Part shown: positions 50,113 through 61,298 of the stretch, piece by piece
Layout of the letters: each line of letters begins with the position of its first letter
Position numbering within the stretch: the stretch's first letter is position 1
From: Defluviimonas salinarum
Lineage (GTDB): Bacteria > Pseudomonadota > Alphaproteobacteria > Rhodobacterales > Rhodobacteraceae
Assembly (NCBI RefSeq): GCF_026013545.1
Contig: NZ_JAPDOG010000010.1
Location: 1 to 64,000 of the forward strand
DNA length: 64,000 nucleotides
Direction: 5' to 3'
Program-made: the position numbers and the translations under genes
The notes under the pieces: generated by a model
Told to the model about the DNA's origin: nothing
The model's database searches: none
Seen by the model: only the letters and a program-made list of their open reading frames with translations

Positions 50113-51267
50113 ATGCAAACCGCTACCAAGACAGCCCGAAGCCGGGTTTCCGCGCTGGTTCTCGGCGCCCTGATGGGCGCCACGGCGCTGACCGCGCTGC
50201 CGCCGATGCTCGCCGCCCCCGCCTTTGCCGCCTCGGCGATGCCGCAGGGCGGCTATGTCGACCTCGTCGAAAAGGTCGCGCCGGCGGTGGTCTATATCGA
50301 GGTGACGAAGAAGGCCGATCCGACGGAATACTACAGCCAGAACATGCCGCAGGGCTTCCCGCTCGACCAGTTCATGCAGCGGTTCGGCATGCCGATGCCC
50401 ATGCCCGGCACCCCGGACGGCAACAGGCCCGAGATGCACGGCGTCGGCACCGGCTTCATCATCTCGGCCGACGGCCAGATCGTGACCAACGCCCATGTCG
50501 TCGAGGGTGCCGACAAGGTTTCCGTAACGCTCGCCGACGGCCGCAAGGTCGACGGCAAGGTCGTGGGCGCCGACCCTGCGACCGACATCGCGCTGGTCAG
50601 GATCGAGGACGGCGGCGCCCTGCCCACGGTCGCCTTCGGCGATTCCACCGGGCTCAAGGTCGGCCAGGACGTGGTGGCGATCGGAAACCCCTTCGGCCTC
50701 GGCAACTCCGTGACCGCCGGCATCGTCTCGGCGCTTGGCCGCGACATCAATTCCGGTCCGTTCGACAATTACATCCAGACCGACGCGGCCATCAACAAGG
50801 GCAACTCGGGCGGTCCGCTCTTCAACGCGGAAGGCGAGGTCGTCGGCATCAACACCGCGATCTTCTCGCCCTCGGGCGGCTCGGTCGGGATCGGCTTCGC
50901 CGTGCCCTCCGAGACCGCCGCGAAGGTGGTGGCCGACCTCGCCGGCGACGGCACGGTCGAGCGCGGCTGGCTCGGCGTCCAGATCCAGCCGGTCACGGAG
51001 GACATCGCGGCGGCCCTCGGTTTGGTGAAGGCCGAAGGCGTGCTGATCACCGACGTCACCGCCGACACGCCGGCGGCCAAGGCCGGGCTGACGCGGGGCG
51101 ACATCGTGCTCAGCGTGAACGGCACGGCGGTGAAGGAGCCGCGCGACCTGACCCGGATGATCGCCACCGACGCGCCGGGCACCGAGGTGAAGCTCGGCCT
51201 CCTCCGCGCCGGCAAGCCGCTCGACACGAGTGTGACGCTCGGGACGCGGCCGGAACAGCCGGCCTGA
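50113..51267 (+). CDS. DegP/DegQ-type periplasmic serine protease (HtrA family)
   Basis: 384 aa. Signal peptide (about 40 residues, ending APAFAA). Trypsin-like catalytic triad His128 (TNAHVV), Asp158 (ATDIALVRI) and Ser232 (NKGNSGGPLFN). A single PDZ domain covers about 280-375 (RGWLGVQIQPVTEDIAAALG); DegP proper has two, so this is a shorter one-PDZ HtrA, between DegS and DegQ in form but secreted, not anchored. It degrades or refolds misfolded envelope proteins. Likely regulated by the divergent two-component system. Confidence 0.9.
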   Translation: MQTATKTARSRVSALVLGALMGATALTALPPMLAAPAFAASAMPQGGYVDLVEKVAPAVVYIEVTKKADPTEYYSQNMPQGFPLDQFMQRFGMPMPMPGTPDGNRPEMHGVGTGFIISADGQIVTNAHVVEGADKVSVTLADGRKVDGKVVGADPATDIALVRIEDGGALPTVAFGDSTGLKVGQDVVAIGNPFGLGNSVTAGIVSALGRDINSGPFDNYIQTDAAINKGNSGGPLFNAEGEVVGINTAIFSPSGGSVGIGFAVPSETAAKVVADLAGDGTVERGWLGVQIQPVTEDIAAALGLVKAEGVLITDVTADTPAAKAGLTRGDIVLSVNGTAVKEPRDLTRMIATDAPGTEVKLGLLRAGKPLDTSVTLGTRPEQPA

Positions 51268-51290
51268 TCCCTGCCGCGCGAACCCCTCTA

Positions 51291-51317
51291 GCGCCTCCGA
51301 GCCCGGCTCGGGGGCGC
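51291..51317. terminator. hairpin between convergent degP-like and yeiH-like genes
   Basis: GCGCCTCCGAGC (51291-51302) pairs with GCTCGGGGGCGC (51306-51317) with one mismatch and a 3-base loop, located exactly between two convergent stops. No T-run on either side, so it would act as a factor-assisted bidirectional terminator or 3'-end barrier at most. Confidence 0.4.
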
Positions 51318-51320
51318 CGC

Positions 51321-52352
51321 CTACAGGCCCGGCCGCAGCAGCAGCGCGCCGAGGAAGAGCAGGCCGAGGAAGACCGTTTCGCAGACGACGAGAAGAATCG
51401 CCTGGCCGCCGACCTCGCGGACCTGCTTCAACGAGGTCTTCATGCCCACCGCCGCGACCGCGATCAGGAGAAGCCAGCGCGACAGCTCGTTGGCCACGTT
51501 CGCCACCGCCTCGGGAATGCCGAGGACCGAGTTTACCGCCGCGAGCACGAGGAAAGCGACGACGAAGGCCGGCAGGAGCGGGGTCTTGCGCTGGCTGTCC
51601 GTCCCGCCGAGCCCCTTCATGTTGACCACCAGCGAGATGATGAACACCACCGGCGCCAGCATCGAGACCCGCAGCAGCTTGACCACGGTGGCGACGTCGC
51701 CGGTCTCGTCCGAGACCATATAGCCCGCGCCGACCACCTGGGCCACGTCATGGATCGTGCCGCCGAGGAACAGCCCCGCCGCATGGGTGTCGAGACCGAG
51801 CGCCGTGACGATCATCGGGTAGACGATCATCGCCAGGGTGCTGAGAACGGTCACGCTCATCACCGTGAAGACGAGGTTGCGCTCGGAATGCTCGTTGCGC
51901 GGCAGCACCGCCGCGATCGCCATCGCCGCCGAGGCGCCGCAGATCGCGACCGAGCCGCCGGTCAGCACGCCGAACCGCACGCCTCGCCCCAGGAGCCGCG
52001 CGCCGAGGATTCCGGCGCCGATCGTCAGCGCCACCCCGAGCACGGTCAGCACCACCGCCCCCGCGCCGAGACCCGAAAGCAGCTGCCAGCTGACCCGGAG
52101 GCCGAGGAGCGCCACGCCCGCGCGCAGGAGCGTGCGGGCCGAGAAGTCGATGCCGGCGCGGCACGGGCCCTCCTCGTGCAGGAACTGGAAGGCGATGCCG
52201 AGGAGGAGCGCCATCAGCATCGCCGGGGCGCCGTAATGCTCCGACAGGAAGCGCGCGGCGAAGGCGACGACGATTGCGGAGAGGACACCGGTGCGGAGGG
52301 TCTTGGCGCGCGAGAGCGAGAAGGCATCGCGGAGGTCGGAAGCGGCGAACAT
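51321..52352 (-). CDS. YeiH-family (UPF0324) putative sulfate exporter
   Basis: 343 aa with about ten membrane spans. YeiH/PSE family traits include LLLGIAFQFLHEEGPCRAGIDF, TGGSVAICGASAAMAIAAVL and GTIHDVAQVVGAGYMVSDET. The family is annotated as a putative sulfate exporter, based on taurine/sulfonate-linked members; direct proof is limited. It could export sulfate, but it is 11 kb from sox and near the amine importer instead. The gap 52353-52589 (about 235 bases) upstream shows nothing recognisable. Confidence 0.85.
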   Translation of the reverse strand: MFAASDLRDAFSLSRAKTLRTGVLSAIVVAFAARFLSEHYGAPAMLMALLLGIAFQFLHEEGPCRAGIDFSARTLLRAGVALLGLRVSWQLLSGLGAGAVVLTVLGVALTIGAGILGARLLGRGVRFGVLTGGSVAICGASAAMAIAAVLPRNEHSERNLVFTVMSVTVLSTLAMIVYPMIVTALGLDTHAAGLFLGGTIHDVAQVVGAGYMVSDETGDVATVVKLLRVSMLAPVVFIISLVVNMKGLGGTDSQRKTPLLPAFVVAFLVLAAVNSVLGIPEAVANVANELSRWLLLIAVAAVGMKTSLKQVREVGGQAILLVVCETVFLGLLFLGALLLRPGL

Positions 52353-52589
52353 GGATGGATCCGGGCGTCTGGGCGGCGCCGGCGGTCCCGGCGGTGCGGT
52401 TTCGGGTCGGCCAGGCGCGCGCAGGCGCGCCCGCCGCGTCGGGACAGGGTCTTATCGGTCTCATTCTCGCCGACGATTGGCGGCGAAAGCCTGATGATAC
52501 AAGCCGGGCGCGGCCGGGGCTTGGCCCGGCGCGACGGGGCGCGCCGGGTTCGCGACGGATCTCGGGGGGAGGTGTATCGGGCACGGCTC

Positions 52590-53450
52590 TCAGAACTCGG
52601 TGCCGCGCATCCGCTCCGACCGGCGCCGGAGGATCTCGAGCGTCACCAGAAGCGCGATCGAGATCAGGATCAGGAGCGTCGCGACGGCGAGGATCGTCGG
52701 GTTGATCTGCTCGCGCAGGCCCGAGAACATCTGCCGCGGGATCGTGCGCTGCTCGGGCCCGGCGAGGAACAAGACCAGCACCACCTCGTCGAACGAGGTC
52801 ACGAAGGCGAAGAGCCCGCCGGAAATCACGCCAGGCCGGATGAGCGGGATCACCACGTCCCAGAACACCTTGACCGGCGAGGCGCCCATGCTGATCCCGG
52901 CATTGTAGAGCGAGCGGTCGAAGCCCGAGAGCGTCGCCGTCACGGTGATAATCACGAAGGGCACGCCGAGCGCGGCATGGGCGATGACCAGCCCGGCGTA
53001 GGAGCCGACGAGGTTGAAGCGCGTATAGAAGAAGAACATCCCCGCCGCGATGATGATCAGCGGCACGATCATCGGCGACAGGAGGAGCGCCGTGATCAGC
53101 CGCTTGAACGGCATCACCGGCGAGGAAAGCCCGACCGCCGCGATGGTGCCGAGCACGGTCGAGAGCGTCGCCGCCAGCGCCCCGATCAGGAAGCTGTTCT
53201 TGATCGACAGGAGCCAGTTCGCATCCGAGAAGATTGCCTGGTACCAGCGCGTCGAATAGGCCGCGGGATCGAGCGCGAGCATGCCGTCGGTGAAGGTGAA
53301 GTAGGGCTCGGCGTTGAACGACAGCGGCACGATGATGACGATCGGCAGCATCAGGAACGCGAGGACCAGGTAGGCGGTCCATTTCAGCGAGTAGTGGCCG
53401 AGGATGTGCCAGAAGGTGAAGTAGGCCGGCAGGTGCTTCATGGTCGTCAT
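52590..53450 (-). CDS. ABC transporter permease, PotC-like
   Basis: 286 aa from ATG 53450, whose ATGA overlaps the stop of the PotB-like permease; ATG 53441 is the alternative. Six membrane spans with the EAA loop NAGISMGASPVKVFWDVVIP, typical of PotC-type permeases for polyamines and related organic cations. Last gene of the importer operon (ATPase, binding protein, PotB, PotC). Sits in the inner membrane. Confidence 0.88.
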   Translation of the reverse strand: MTTMKHLPAYFTFWHILGHYSLKWTAYLVLAFLMLPIVIIVPLSFNAEPYFTFTDGMLALDPAAYSTRWYQAIFSDANWLLSIKNSFLIGALAATLSTVLGTIAAVGLSSPVMPFKRLITALLLSPMIVPLIIIAAGMFFFYTRFNLVGSYAGLVIAHAALGVPFVIITVTATLSGFDRSLYNAGISMGASPVKVFWDVVIPLIRPGVISGGLFAFVTSFDEVVLVLFLAGPEQRTIPRQMFSGLREQINPTILAVATLLILISIALLVTLEILRRRSERMRGTEF

Positions 53451-54685
53451 CCCAGCTTGATGTTGCCCGCGCCGACGAAGCGGTCGTAGACCCAGTAGAG
53501 AACGAGGATCATCGCGAGCAGGAGCGAGCCGAGCGCGGCCGCGAGCTCCCAGTTGTTGGACTGCTGCATGTGGAAGGCGATGATGTTGGAGATCATCTGG
53601 CCGTCGGTGCCGCCGACGAGGGCCGGGGTGATGTAGTAGCCGACCGAGATGATGAAGACGAGCAGCACCCCGGCGCTCAGCCCCGGCAGGGTCATCGGCA
53701 GGTAGATCTTGAGGAAGGCCGGGATCGGCTTGCTGCCCATCGACATCGCCGCGCGCATGTAGCTCGGGTCGATGCCCTTCATCACCGAGTAGAGCGGCAG
53801 GATCATGAACGGCATCAGGATATGCGTCATCGCCAGCACGGTCGAGAACTGGGTGTAGAGCATCTCCAGCGGCGAACGGGTGATGCCCGCCCCCGTCAGG
53901 ACCGAGTTGACGACGCCGCTGGTCTGCAGAAGCGCGATCCACGAGGTCGTCCGCACCAGCAGCGAGGTCCAGAACGGCAGCAGCACGAAGACCATCAGCA
54001 TGTTGGCGTTCTTCGATTCCGCATTGGCGAGGTAGTAGGCCAGCGGGTAGCCGCCGATCAGCGTCAGCACCGTGATGTAGAGCGCGATCCGCAGCGTCTT
54101 GGTGTAGAGGTCGACATAGATCTTCGCGCCGTCGCGCGGCTGGACGCCGCCGCCGTCGGCCATTTCGAGGTCGAGCGCGGTGAGATAGTAATCCGGCGTA
54201 TAGGCCGCGCCCGCATCGCGGATCGCCTTCCAGATCTTCGGATTCTCCCATGCGGCATCCGCCGCGGCGAGGATCGCGCCGCCGGCCGAGGCGAGCTCGG
54301 CGTCATCCATGCGGCCGAGCTTGCGGGCCGAGGCCTTGATCGTGCTGGAACTGCCCGGCAGTGCCCGGTTGATCTCCTCGGCGAGCTTGCCGGAGAGCCG
54401 CTCGCCCGCCAGCCGCTTGAGGTCGGCGGCGAAGACCGCGCGCGCCTCGGCCGGGGGCAGCGCCTCGCCGTCCCAGTCCTTCAGCGCCTCCAGCGTCTCG
54501 GGGATCAGTTCCGACACCACCGGGTGGTAGACGCTGCGCACCAGCATCGTCGCGATCGGCGCGACGAAGGCGAAGACGAGGAAGAGGAGGAGCGGCGCGA
54601 CGAAGAGGAACGCGGTCAGCTTGCGCCGGCGAAGCTCGCGGCGCGCGGAAGCGGTATCGTTCGCGTCGAGGGCGCTGGGGGTCAT
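53447..54685 (-). CDS. ABC transporter permease, PotB-like, with enlarged periplasmic loop
   Basis: 412 aa, about 110-130 residues longer than E. coli PotB. The extra length lies between the first membrane helix (AFLFVAPLLLFLVFAFVAPI) and the second (about residue 200), as a helical, charged periplasmic region (about 60-190: for example GSSSTIKASARKLGRMDDAE). The EAA loop MRAAMSMGSKPIPAFLKIYL is normal. The added loop may dock the binding protein or bind ligand. It overlaps the next permease by four bases. Confidence 0.88.
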   Translation of the reverse strand: MTPSALDANDTASARRELRRRKLTAFLFVAPLLLFLVFAFVAPIATMLVRSVYHPVVSELIPETLEALKDWDGEALPPAEARAVFAADLKRLAGERLSGKLAEEINRALPGSSSTIKASARKLGRMDDAELASAGGAILAAADAAWENPKIWKAIRDAGAAYTPDYYLTALDLEMADGGGVQPRDGAKIYVDLYTKTLRIALYITVLTLIGGYPLAYYLANAESKNANMLMVFVLLPFWTSLLVRTTSWIALLQTSGVVNSVLTGAGITRSPLEMLYTQFSTVLAMTHILMPFMILPLYSVMKGIDPSYMRAAMSMGSKPIPAFLKIYLPMTLPGLSAGVLLVFIISVGYYITPALVGGTDGQMISNIIAFHMQQSNNWELAAALGSLLLAMILVLYWVYDRFVGAGNIKLG

Positions 54686-54713
54686 GTCCGTCTCGCGTAG
54701 GTCTCGGGAAAAG

Positions 54714-54743
54714 TGGCCGCGTATCTCTTGCGATACGCGGCCA
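54714..54743 (-). promoter_or_regulatory. 12-bp perfect hairpin between binding-protein and PotB-like genes
   Basis: TGGCCGCGTATC/GATACGCGGCCA, perfect over 12 bp with a 6-base loop, 17 bases after the binding-protein stop. On the minus strand it is followed by CTTTTCCC, a weak T-run. Such hairpins after solute-binding genes usually stabilise the upstream mRNA and reduce read-through, giving more binding protein than permease. Confidence 0.65.
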
Positions 54744-54759
54744 GTCGGGGAGCGTCAGT

Positions 54760-55818
54760 TTACTTCAGCATCCATTCGTTGAAGCGCTCGCCGAGCGTTT
54801 CGCCGAAATCGGCCCAGAAGATGCCGTCGGCCTTCAGGCCCTGGTCGAGATGGGCCGTGGGCAGGTCCTCGTTGACCGAGGCGTCGACATAGGGGGTCGA
54901 GGACTTGCGGGTCGGGCCGTAGGCCACGTCCGCCATCCCTGCGAGCGGCTTGGAACCGGTGGCGTAGGAGATGAACTCGAAGGCGGTGTCCTTCTTCTCC
55001 GACCCGGCCACGACGGCCCAGACGTCGAGGTCGTAGACATGGCTGTCCCAGACGATCTCGAACGGCTTGCCGTCCTCCTTGATCGCCGAGAAGATGCGGC
55101 CGTTGGCCGACTGCACCATCGACGCGCCGCCGTCGTTGAGCAGTTGCGGCGCCTGCGACCAGCTGTCGAACCAGACGATGTCGTTCTTGATCGTGTCGAG
55201 CTTGGCGAAGGCGCGGGCCTGGCCCTCCTCGGTGGCGAGCACGGAATAGACATCGGCCGGCGCGACGCCATCGGCGATGAGCGCCCATTCGAGGTTGACC
55301 TGCGGTCGCTTGCGCAGCGCGCGCTTGCCGGGGAATTTCTCGGTGTCGAAGAAATCGGCGATAGTCGCCGGTTTGTCGCCCTCTGCCGCGCCGTTGTAGG
55401 CGAAGATGATCGACCAGACGATGACGCCGACGCCGCATTCGCTGGCGATCGCCTCGGGCACAAAGTCCTCGGCCGCCGCGACGCCGTCATCGCCGGCGGG
55501 TAGGATGTCCTGCGGGATCACCTCCAGAAGCCCTTCCGAACAGGCGCGCTCGAGGTCGATGGTCTCGATGTCGACGACGTCCCACTGGACGTTGCCAGCC
55601 TCGACCTGGGCCTTGATCTCGGCGATGCCGCCCGAATAGTCCTCGAACAGGATCTCGTTGCCGGTCTCGGCGACGAAGGGGTCGATCATGTGCTCTTTCT
55701 GCGCCGCGCCATAGGCGCCGCCGAAGGACACGACGGTCATGCTTTCCGCCTGCGCCTGGGCGAGCGAGGCCAGAACCAGCGCCGTGGTGCCGGCGAGCAG
55801 TTTCAGTTTGGTCTTCAT
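54760..55818 (-). CDS. extracellular solute-binding protein, PotD/PotF-like
   Basis: 352 aa. Signal peptide MKTKLKLLAGTTALVLASLA, cleaved near AQAES. The mature part begins MTVVSFGGAYGAAQKEHMID, the style of PotD-like (type 2 periplasmic binding) proteins for spermidine, putrescine and other organic cations. Two-lobe fold expected; ligand residues not assigned. It delivers ligand to the two permeases encoded next and lies 35 bases downstream of the ATPase gene. Confidence 0.88.
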   Translation of the reverse strand: MKTKLKLLAGTTALVLASLAQAQAESMTVVSFGGAYGAAQKEHMIDPFVAETGNEILFEDYSGGIAEIKAQVEAGNVQWDVVDIETIDLERACSEGLLEVIPQDILPAGDDGVAAAEDFVPEAIASECGVGVIVWSIIFAYNGAAEGDKPATIADFFDTEKFPGKRALRKRPQVNLEWALIADGVAPADVYSVLATEEGQARAFAKLDTIKNDIVWFDSWSQAPQLLNDGGASMVQSANGRIFSAIKEDGKPFEIVWDSHVYDLDVWAVVAGSEKKDTAFEFISYATGSKPLAGMADVAYGPTRKSSTPYVDASVNEDLPTAHLDQGLKADGIFWADFGETLGERFNEWMLK

Positions 55819-55853
55819 GGGTCTCCTCCCTGTGAATCCGATAGCCGTGCCGG

Positions 55854-56948
55854 TCAGGCCGGGAACGCGATGCAGTCCTTGGCGAGCCAGACGAGCGAGG
55901 CCTTGTCGCCCGCCTTCAGGTCCGGCGCCGCCAGATCGTTGAGCACCTTGATCGTGATCTCGGTCCCTTCCGCGACGCGGAAGTAGAAGCGGATGAAATC
56001 GCCGACGTAGTGATGGGTCACATGCTCGGCCACGAGCTCGTTGTCGTAGGCGTGGCTGGTCGGCTTGATGAAGAGCTTCTCCGGCCGGATCGAGAGCACG
56101 CAGTCGGCGCCCGCCTTCAGCCCCTCGGCCGCGTCGGCGGTGATCGTGCCGCCGCCGGCGACCGTGACCCGGGCCTTGCCGCCCTCAATCCGATCGACCT
56201 TGCCGGGGATGAAGTTGTTCTCGCCGATGAAGTCCGCCACGAAGGCGTTCGACGGCCGCTCGTAGAGCTGCGCGGGGGCCGCGCATTGCTGCACCACGCC
56301 ATCGTTGAAGACCGCGATCCGGCTCGACATCGTCAGCGCCTCGGTCTGGTCGTGGGTGACGTAGATGACGGTGAAGCCGAGCTGTTCGTGCAGCCGGGTG
56401 ATCTCGTACTGCATCTGCTCGCGCAGCTTCTTGTCGAGCGCGCCGAGGGGCTCGTCCATCAGGATCAGCGAGGGTTCGAAGATGAGCGCCCGGGCTAGCG
56501 CCACGCGCTGGCGCTGGCCGCCCGAGAGCTGGCCGGGATAGCGGCCGCCGAAGCTGCCCATCTCGATCAGCCGCAGGTATTCGTTGACCCGGTCCTTGAC
56601 CGCGGCCTTGTTCATCTTGCGGACCCGGAGCGGGTAGGCGAGGTTCTCCGCGATCGTCATGTGCGGAAAGAGCGCGTAGTTCTGGAACACCATGCCGATG
56701 TTGCGCCGGTAGGGCGCGGTCCTGGTCACCGACTGGCCGGCGATCACGATGTCGCCCGAGGTCACGCCCTCGAACCCGGCCAACATCATCAGGACCGTGC
56801 TCTTGCCCGAGCCCGACGGGCCGAGCAGCGTGATGAACTCGCCCTTCTGGACGTCGAGGTTGAAATCCTTCACGACCAGTGTCTTCTGGTCATAGCTCTT
56901 CTTGACGTTCCTGAAGCTCAGGAACGCTCCGTTTGCGTCCAACGGCAT
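55854..56948 (-). CDS. ABC transporter ATP-binding protein, PotA-like
   Basis: 364 aa from ATG 56948, with a G-rich site upstream. Walker A GPSGSGKST at 43-51, Q-loop FQNYALFPHM, signature QLSGGQRQRVALARAL, Walker B LILMDEPLGALD and H-loop YVTHDQTEA are complete. The C-terminal TOBE regulatory region (about 260-364) is typical of PotA/MalK-type ATPases. First gene of the importer operon; three GGTACAG repeats lie 130-165 bases upstream, next to the MocR gene's end. Confidence 0.92.
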   Translation of the reverse strand: MPLDANGAFLSFRNVKKSYDQKTLVVKDFNLDVQKGEFITLLGPSGSGKSTVLMMLAGFEGVTSGDIVIAGQSVTRTAPYRRNIGMVFQNYALFPHMTIAENLAYPLRVRKMNKAAVKDRVNEYLRLIEMGSFGGRYPGQLSGGQRQRVALARALIFEPSLILMDEPLGALDKKLREQMQYEITRLHEQLGFTVIYVTHDQTEALTMSSRIAVFNDGVVQQCAAPAQLYERPSNAFVADFIGENNFIPGKVDRIEGGKARVTVAGGGTITADAAEGLKAGADCVLSIRPEKLFIKPTSHAYDNELVAEHVTHHYVGDFIRFYFRVAEGTEITIKVLNDLAAPDLKAGDKASLVWLAKDCIAFPA

Positions 56949-57076
56949 CGTGCCGATCCCCCCGTTCGTGGTGCCGTCGCGCCGCTCCCGCGCGCCCGGC
57001 CTTCTTCCCACATCCAAGCCCGCCTCATAGGGCCGAGCCTGCCTCCACCGCAATCGGTATCAGCAGACCCGCGGGT

Positions 57077-57113
57077 GGGTACAGGTACAGAACCAGTCAA
57101 ACTGTGGGTACAG
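57077..57113. promoter_or_regulatory. three direct GGTACAG repeats upstream of the importer operon
   Basis: GGTACAG occurs at 57078-57084, 57084-57090 and 57107-57113; on the operon's strand these read CTGTACC. MocR-family regulators commonly bind short direct repeats in target promoters, and a MocR gene ends just 2 bases beyond, so this is a plausible operator for potA-like transcription. The rest of 56949-57076 shows no other clear signal. Confidence 0.5.
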
Positions 57114-57114
57114 A

Positions 57115-58623
57115 TCAGAGGTCGTCGATCACGCCCCGCAGTACCGCGAGGCCGGGCTCGATATCGGCGGCGGGCACACTGGAAAACCCGAGGCGGAAGG
57201 CGAAGCCGCCCTCCCTTCCGGTGAAGAAACAGGGCTCCACCGCCTCCACCACGACGCCCTCTTCGAGCGCCCGGCGAACGATCGCGGCGCCGGGCCGCCG
57301 CCGCGTCGGATCGGTCAGCATGAAGTTCGTGCCGCCGGTCGCGCCGATGATACCGAAGTCTGAGAAGTCGCGCGCCAGCGCCGCGCCAGCGATCGACCAG
57401 CGCCGCTCGAAGGCGGCATGGAGCCGCGAACAGAGCGCGTCGTAATGGCCGAACCGGAGGAACAGCGCCGCGGTGTGCTGCAGCACCAGCGGCGGATGGC
57501 GGATCATCATGCCGCGCAGCGCGCGGGCCTCGGTGACCAGCTCCTCCGGCGCGACGAGAAAGCCGAGCCGGAGCCCCGGCGCGAGGCTCTTCGACAGGCT
57601 CGTCGTGTAGATCACCCGAGCGCTGCGGTCGATCTGGTAGAGCGGCAGGGGCGGGCTCGCGCGGAAATCGACGTCGCAGTCGTAATCGTCCTCGATGATG
57701 AGGAAATCCTCGGCCTCGGCCAGCGCGAGCAGCGCCCGGCGCCGCGCCTGAGAAAGCGAGACGGTGGTCGGGAACTGCCGGTTCGGCGTGACATAGACCA
57801 GGTCCGCGCCGCGCAGCCTGTCATCGACCACGATGCCCTCGGCATCGACCGGGATGAAGCGGACCTCGTCGAAGAGCTGGGCGAAGATGTTGCGGGCATC
57901 GGGATAGCCCGGATCCTCCATCGCGACGACCCGGCCGGCGCCCCGGAGCAGGCTCGCGACAAGGTAGAGCCCCTGCTGCGCGCCGAGCGTGACCAGCACG
58001 TTTTCAGACCGCGCGGTGACGCCGCGGCGGGGCAGCAGCCGGTTGCAGATCTGGTCGAGCAGTTCCGGCGCGTCCCAGTACTGGTTGTCGCCGGACCAGA
58101 TGCCGAGGTCGCGGCGGTTCATCGCGAGCCGGGTGCATTCGCGCCATTCGGCGATCGGAAACCGCCCGGTGTCGATCTGGTTGCAGACGAAGGGGTAGCG
58201 GAACTCCTGCCAGTTCGGCGGCCGCAGGATATAGGTCCCGCGCGAGGGCTGCCGGTGTCGGCCGAGCCGTCCGAGAATGTCGGCCTTGGCGGGCGGGACC
58301 TCCTCGGTCGATGCGGAGGGGTTCGACGGGATGCGCAGCTCGTTGCAGACGAAGTAGCCCGCCCTCGGCCGCGCCGCGATGAGCTTGTCGTCGCAGAGCC
58401 GCGAATAGGCGCCGAGCACGGTGTTGATCGACACGCCGAGGTCCTGGGCCAGCTGGCGGCAGGACGGCAGCCGGGCGCCGAGCGCGATCGCGCCGGTCGA
58501 GATCAGCCGCGAGATCTCCGACTGCACCTGATCGCGAAGGCCCACGGGCGAGTTGCGGTTCAGCCGGATTTGCGGAACCGTCAGCCTGCCATGTTGGGTT
58601 GTTCGTTTCGCGGCTATGACCAT
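57115..58623 (-). CDS. MocR-type transcriptional regulator (GntR DNA-binding plus aminotransferase domain)
   Basis: 502 aa. A GntR winged-helix domain (about 25-92: LRDQVQSEISRLISTGAIAL, LPSCRQLAQDLGVSINTVLG) is fused to a fold-type I aminotransferase domain with the PLP lysine at about 345 (YTTSLSKSLAPGLRLGF) and the Asp of EDDYDCD. MocR proteins use PLP and an amine or amino acid as effector. It lies directly upstream of the polyamine-type importer on the same strand and probably controls it; the ligand may be the transported amine. A PdxR or GabR role is not indicated, since no pdx or gab gene is near. Confidence 0.9.
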   Translation of the reverse strand: MVIAAKRTTQHGRLTVPQIRLNRNSPVGLRDQVQSEISRLISTGAIALGARLPSCRQLAQDLGVSINTVLGAYSRLCDDKLIAARPRAGYFVCNELRIPSNPSASTEEVPPAKADILGRLGRHRQPSRGTYILRPPNWQEFRYPFVCNQIDTGRFPIAEWRECTRLAMNRRDLGIWSGDNQYWDAPELLDQICNRLLPRRGVTARSENVLVTLGAQQGLYLVASLLRGAGRVVAMEDPGYPDARNIFAQLFDEVRFIPVDAEGIVVDDRLRGADLVYVTPNRQFPTTVSLSQARRRALLALAEAEDFLIIEDDYDCDVDFRASPPLPLYQIDRSARVIYTTSLSKSLAPGLRLGFLVAPEELVTEARALRGMMIRHPPLVLQHTAALFLRFGHYDALCSRLHAAFERRWSIAGAALARDFSDFGIIGATGGTNFMLTDPTRRRPGAAIVRRALEEGVVVEAVEPCFFTGREGGFAFRLGFSSVPAADIEPGLAVLRGVIDDL

Positions 58624-58760
58624 TGTTGCCGCATCCTTCCGGCTTTCGCGGCGGAATGCAATTCACCCGCGCCGTCCTGAGGCGGTCCGGGGCACGGCTT
58701 CGATGCCGCATGCCTCAACGCCGGGTTTCCCGCGGTCCCGGCCCCTGAGCCGGCGCATCG

Positions 58761-58795
58761 CAAAACGAAACGGCCCGGGCGGGTGCCCGGGCCGT
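58761..58795 (-). terminator. Rho-independent terminator of pnp
   Basis: Reading on the minus strand, ACGGCCCGGGC pairs with GCCCGGGCCGT (58770-58795, loop ACCC), followed by TTCGTTTTG. It lies 20 bases after the pnp stop and is the clearest intrinsic terminator in the window. Confidence 0.85.
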
Positions 58796-58815
58796 CGGTT
58801 CGTTTCAGCCAGACC

Positions 58816-60969
<2,154 letters not shown>

Positions 60970-60984
60970 ATATCGGTTCCTCTC

Positions 60985-61016
60985 GGGAGCACCCACGGGC
61001 GTATCCCGTGTCTCCC
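60985..61016 (-). promoter_or_regulatory. leader hairpin of pnp
   Basis: GGGAG/CTCCC outer arms and CACGGG/CCCGTG inner arms (loop CGTAT) form a two-part hairpin 16 bases before the pnp ATG, next to its ribosome site. In E. coli the pnp leader hairpin is cut by RNase III and then used for autocontrol; a similar role is possible. The rest of 61017-61298 holds only low-information sequence and probably the promoters of pnp and the outer-membrane gene. Confidence 0.45.
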
Positions 61017-61298
61017 ATTTCATATGGCGGCCCCATTGCCGCCGCCCCCAATCCTTCGCATGCGCCCGGGGGCATGGGCTCACGTCACAGATGCGCGGCC
61101 CTTACAGGAAAACCGGGGGATTGGGAAGAGAGTGCTTGAAACCCGCGACTCCCGCAGGCCCGCGCCGGGGTTCCGACAAGCCGCGGCCGCGACTGTTTTT
61201 TGTTGGTGGAGGGAAGGAACGATGCCATCATGGCCGCGCCCGGATCGCCGGCGCGTTCTCGCGCAATGTCTTGGACCGTAAAGCAAATGGAGTTTCTG

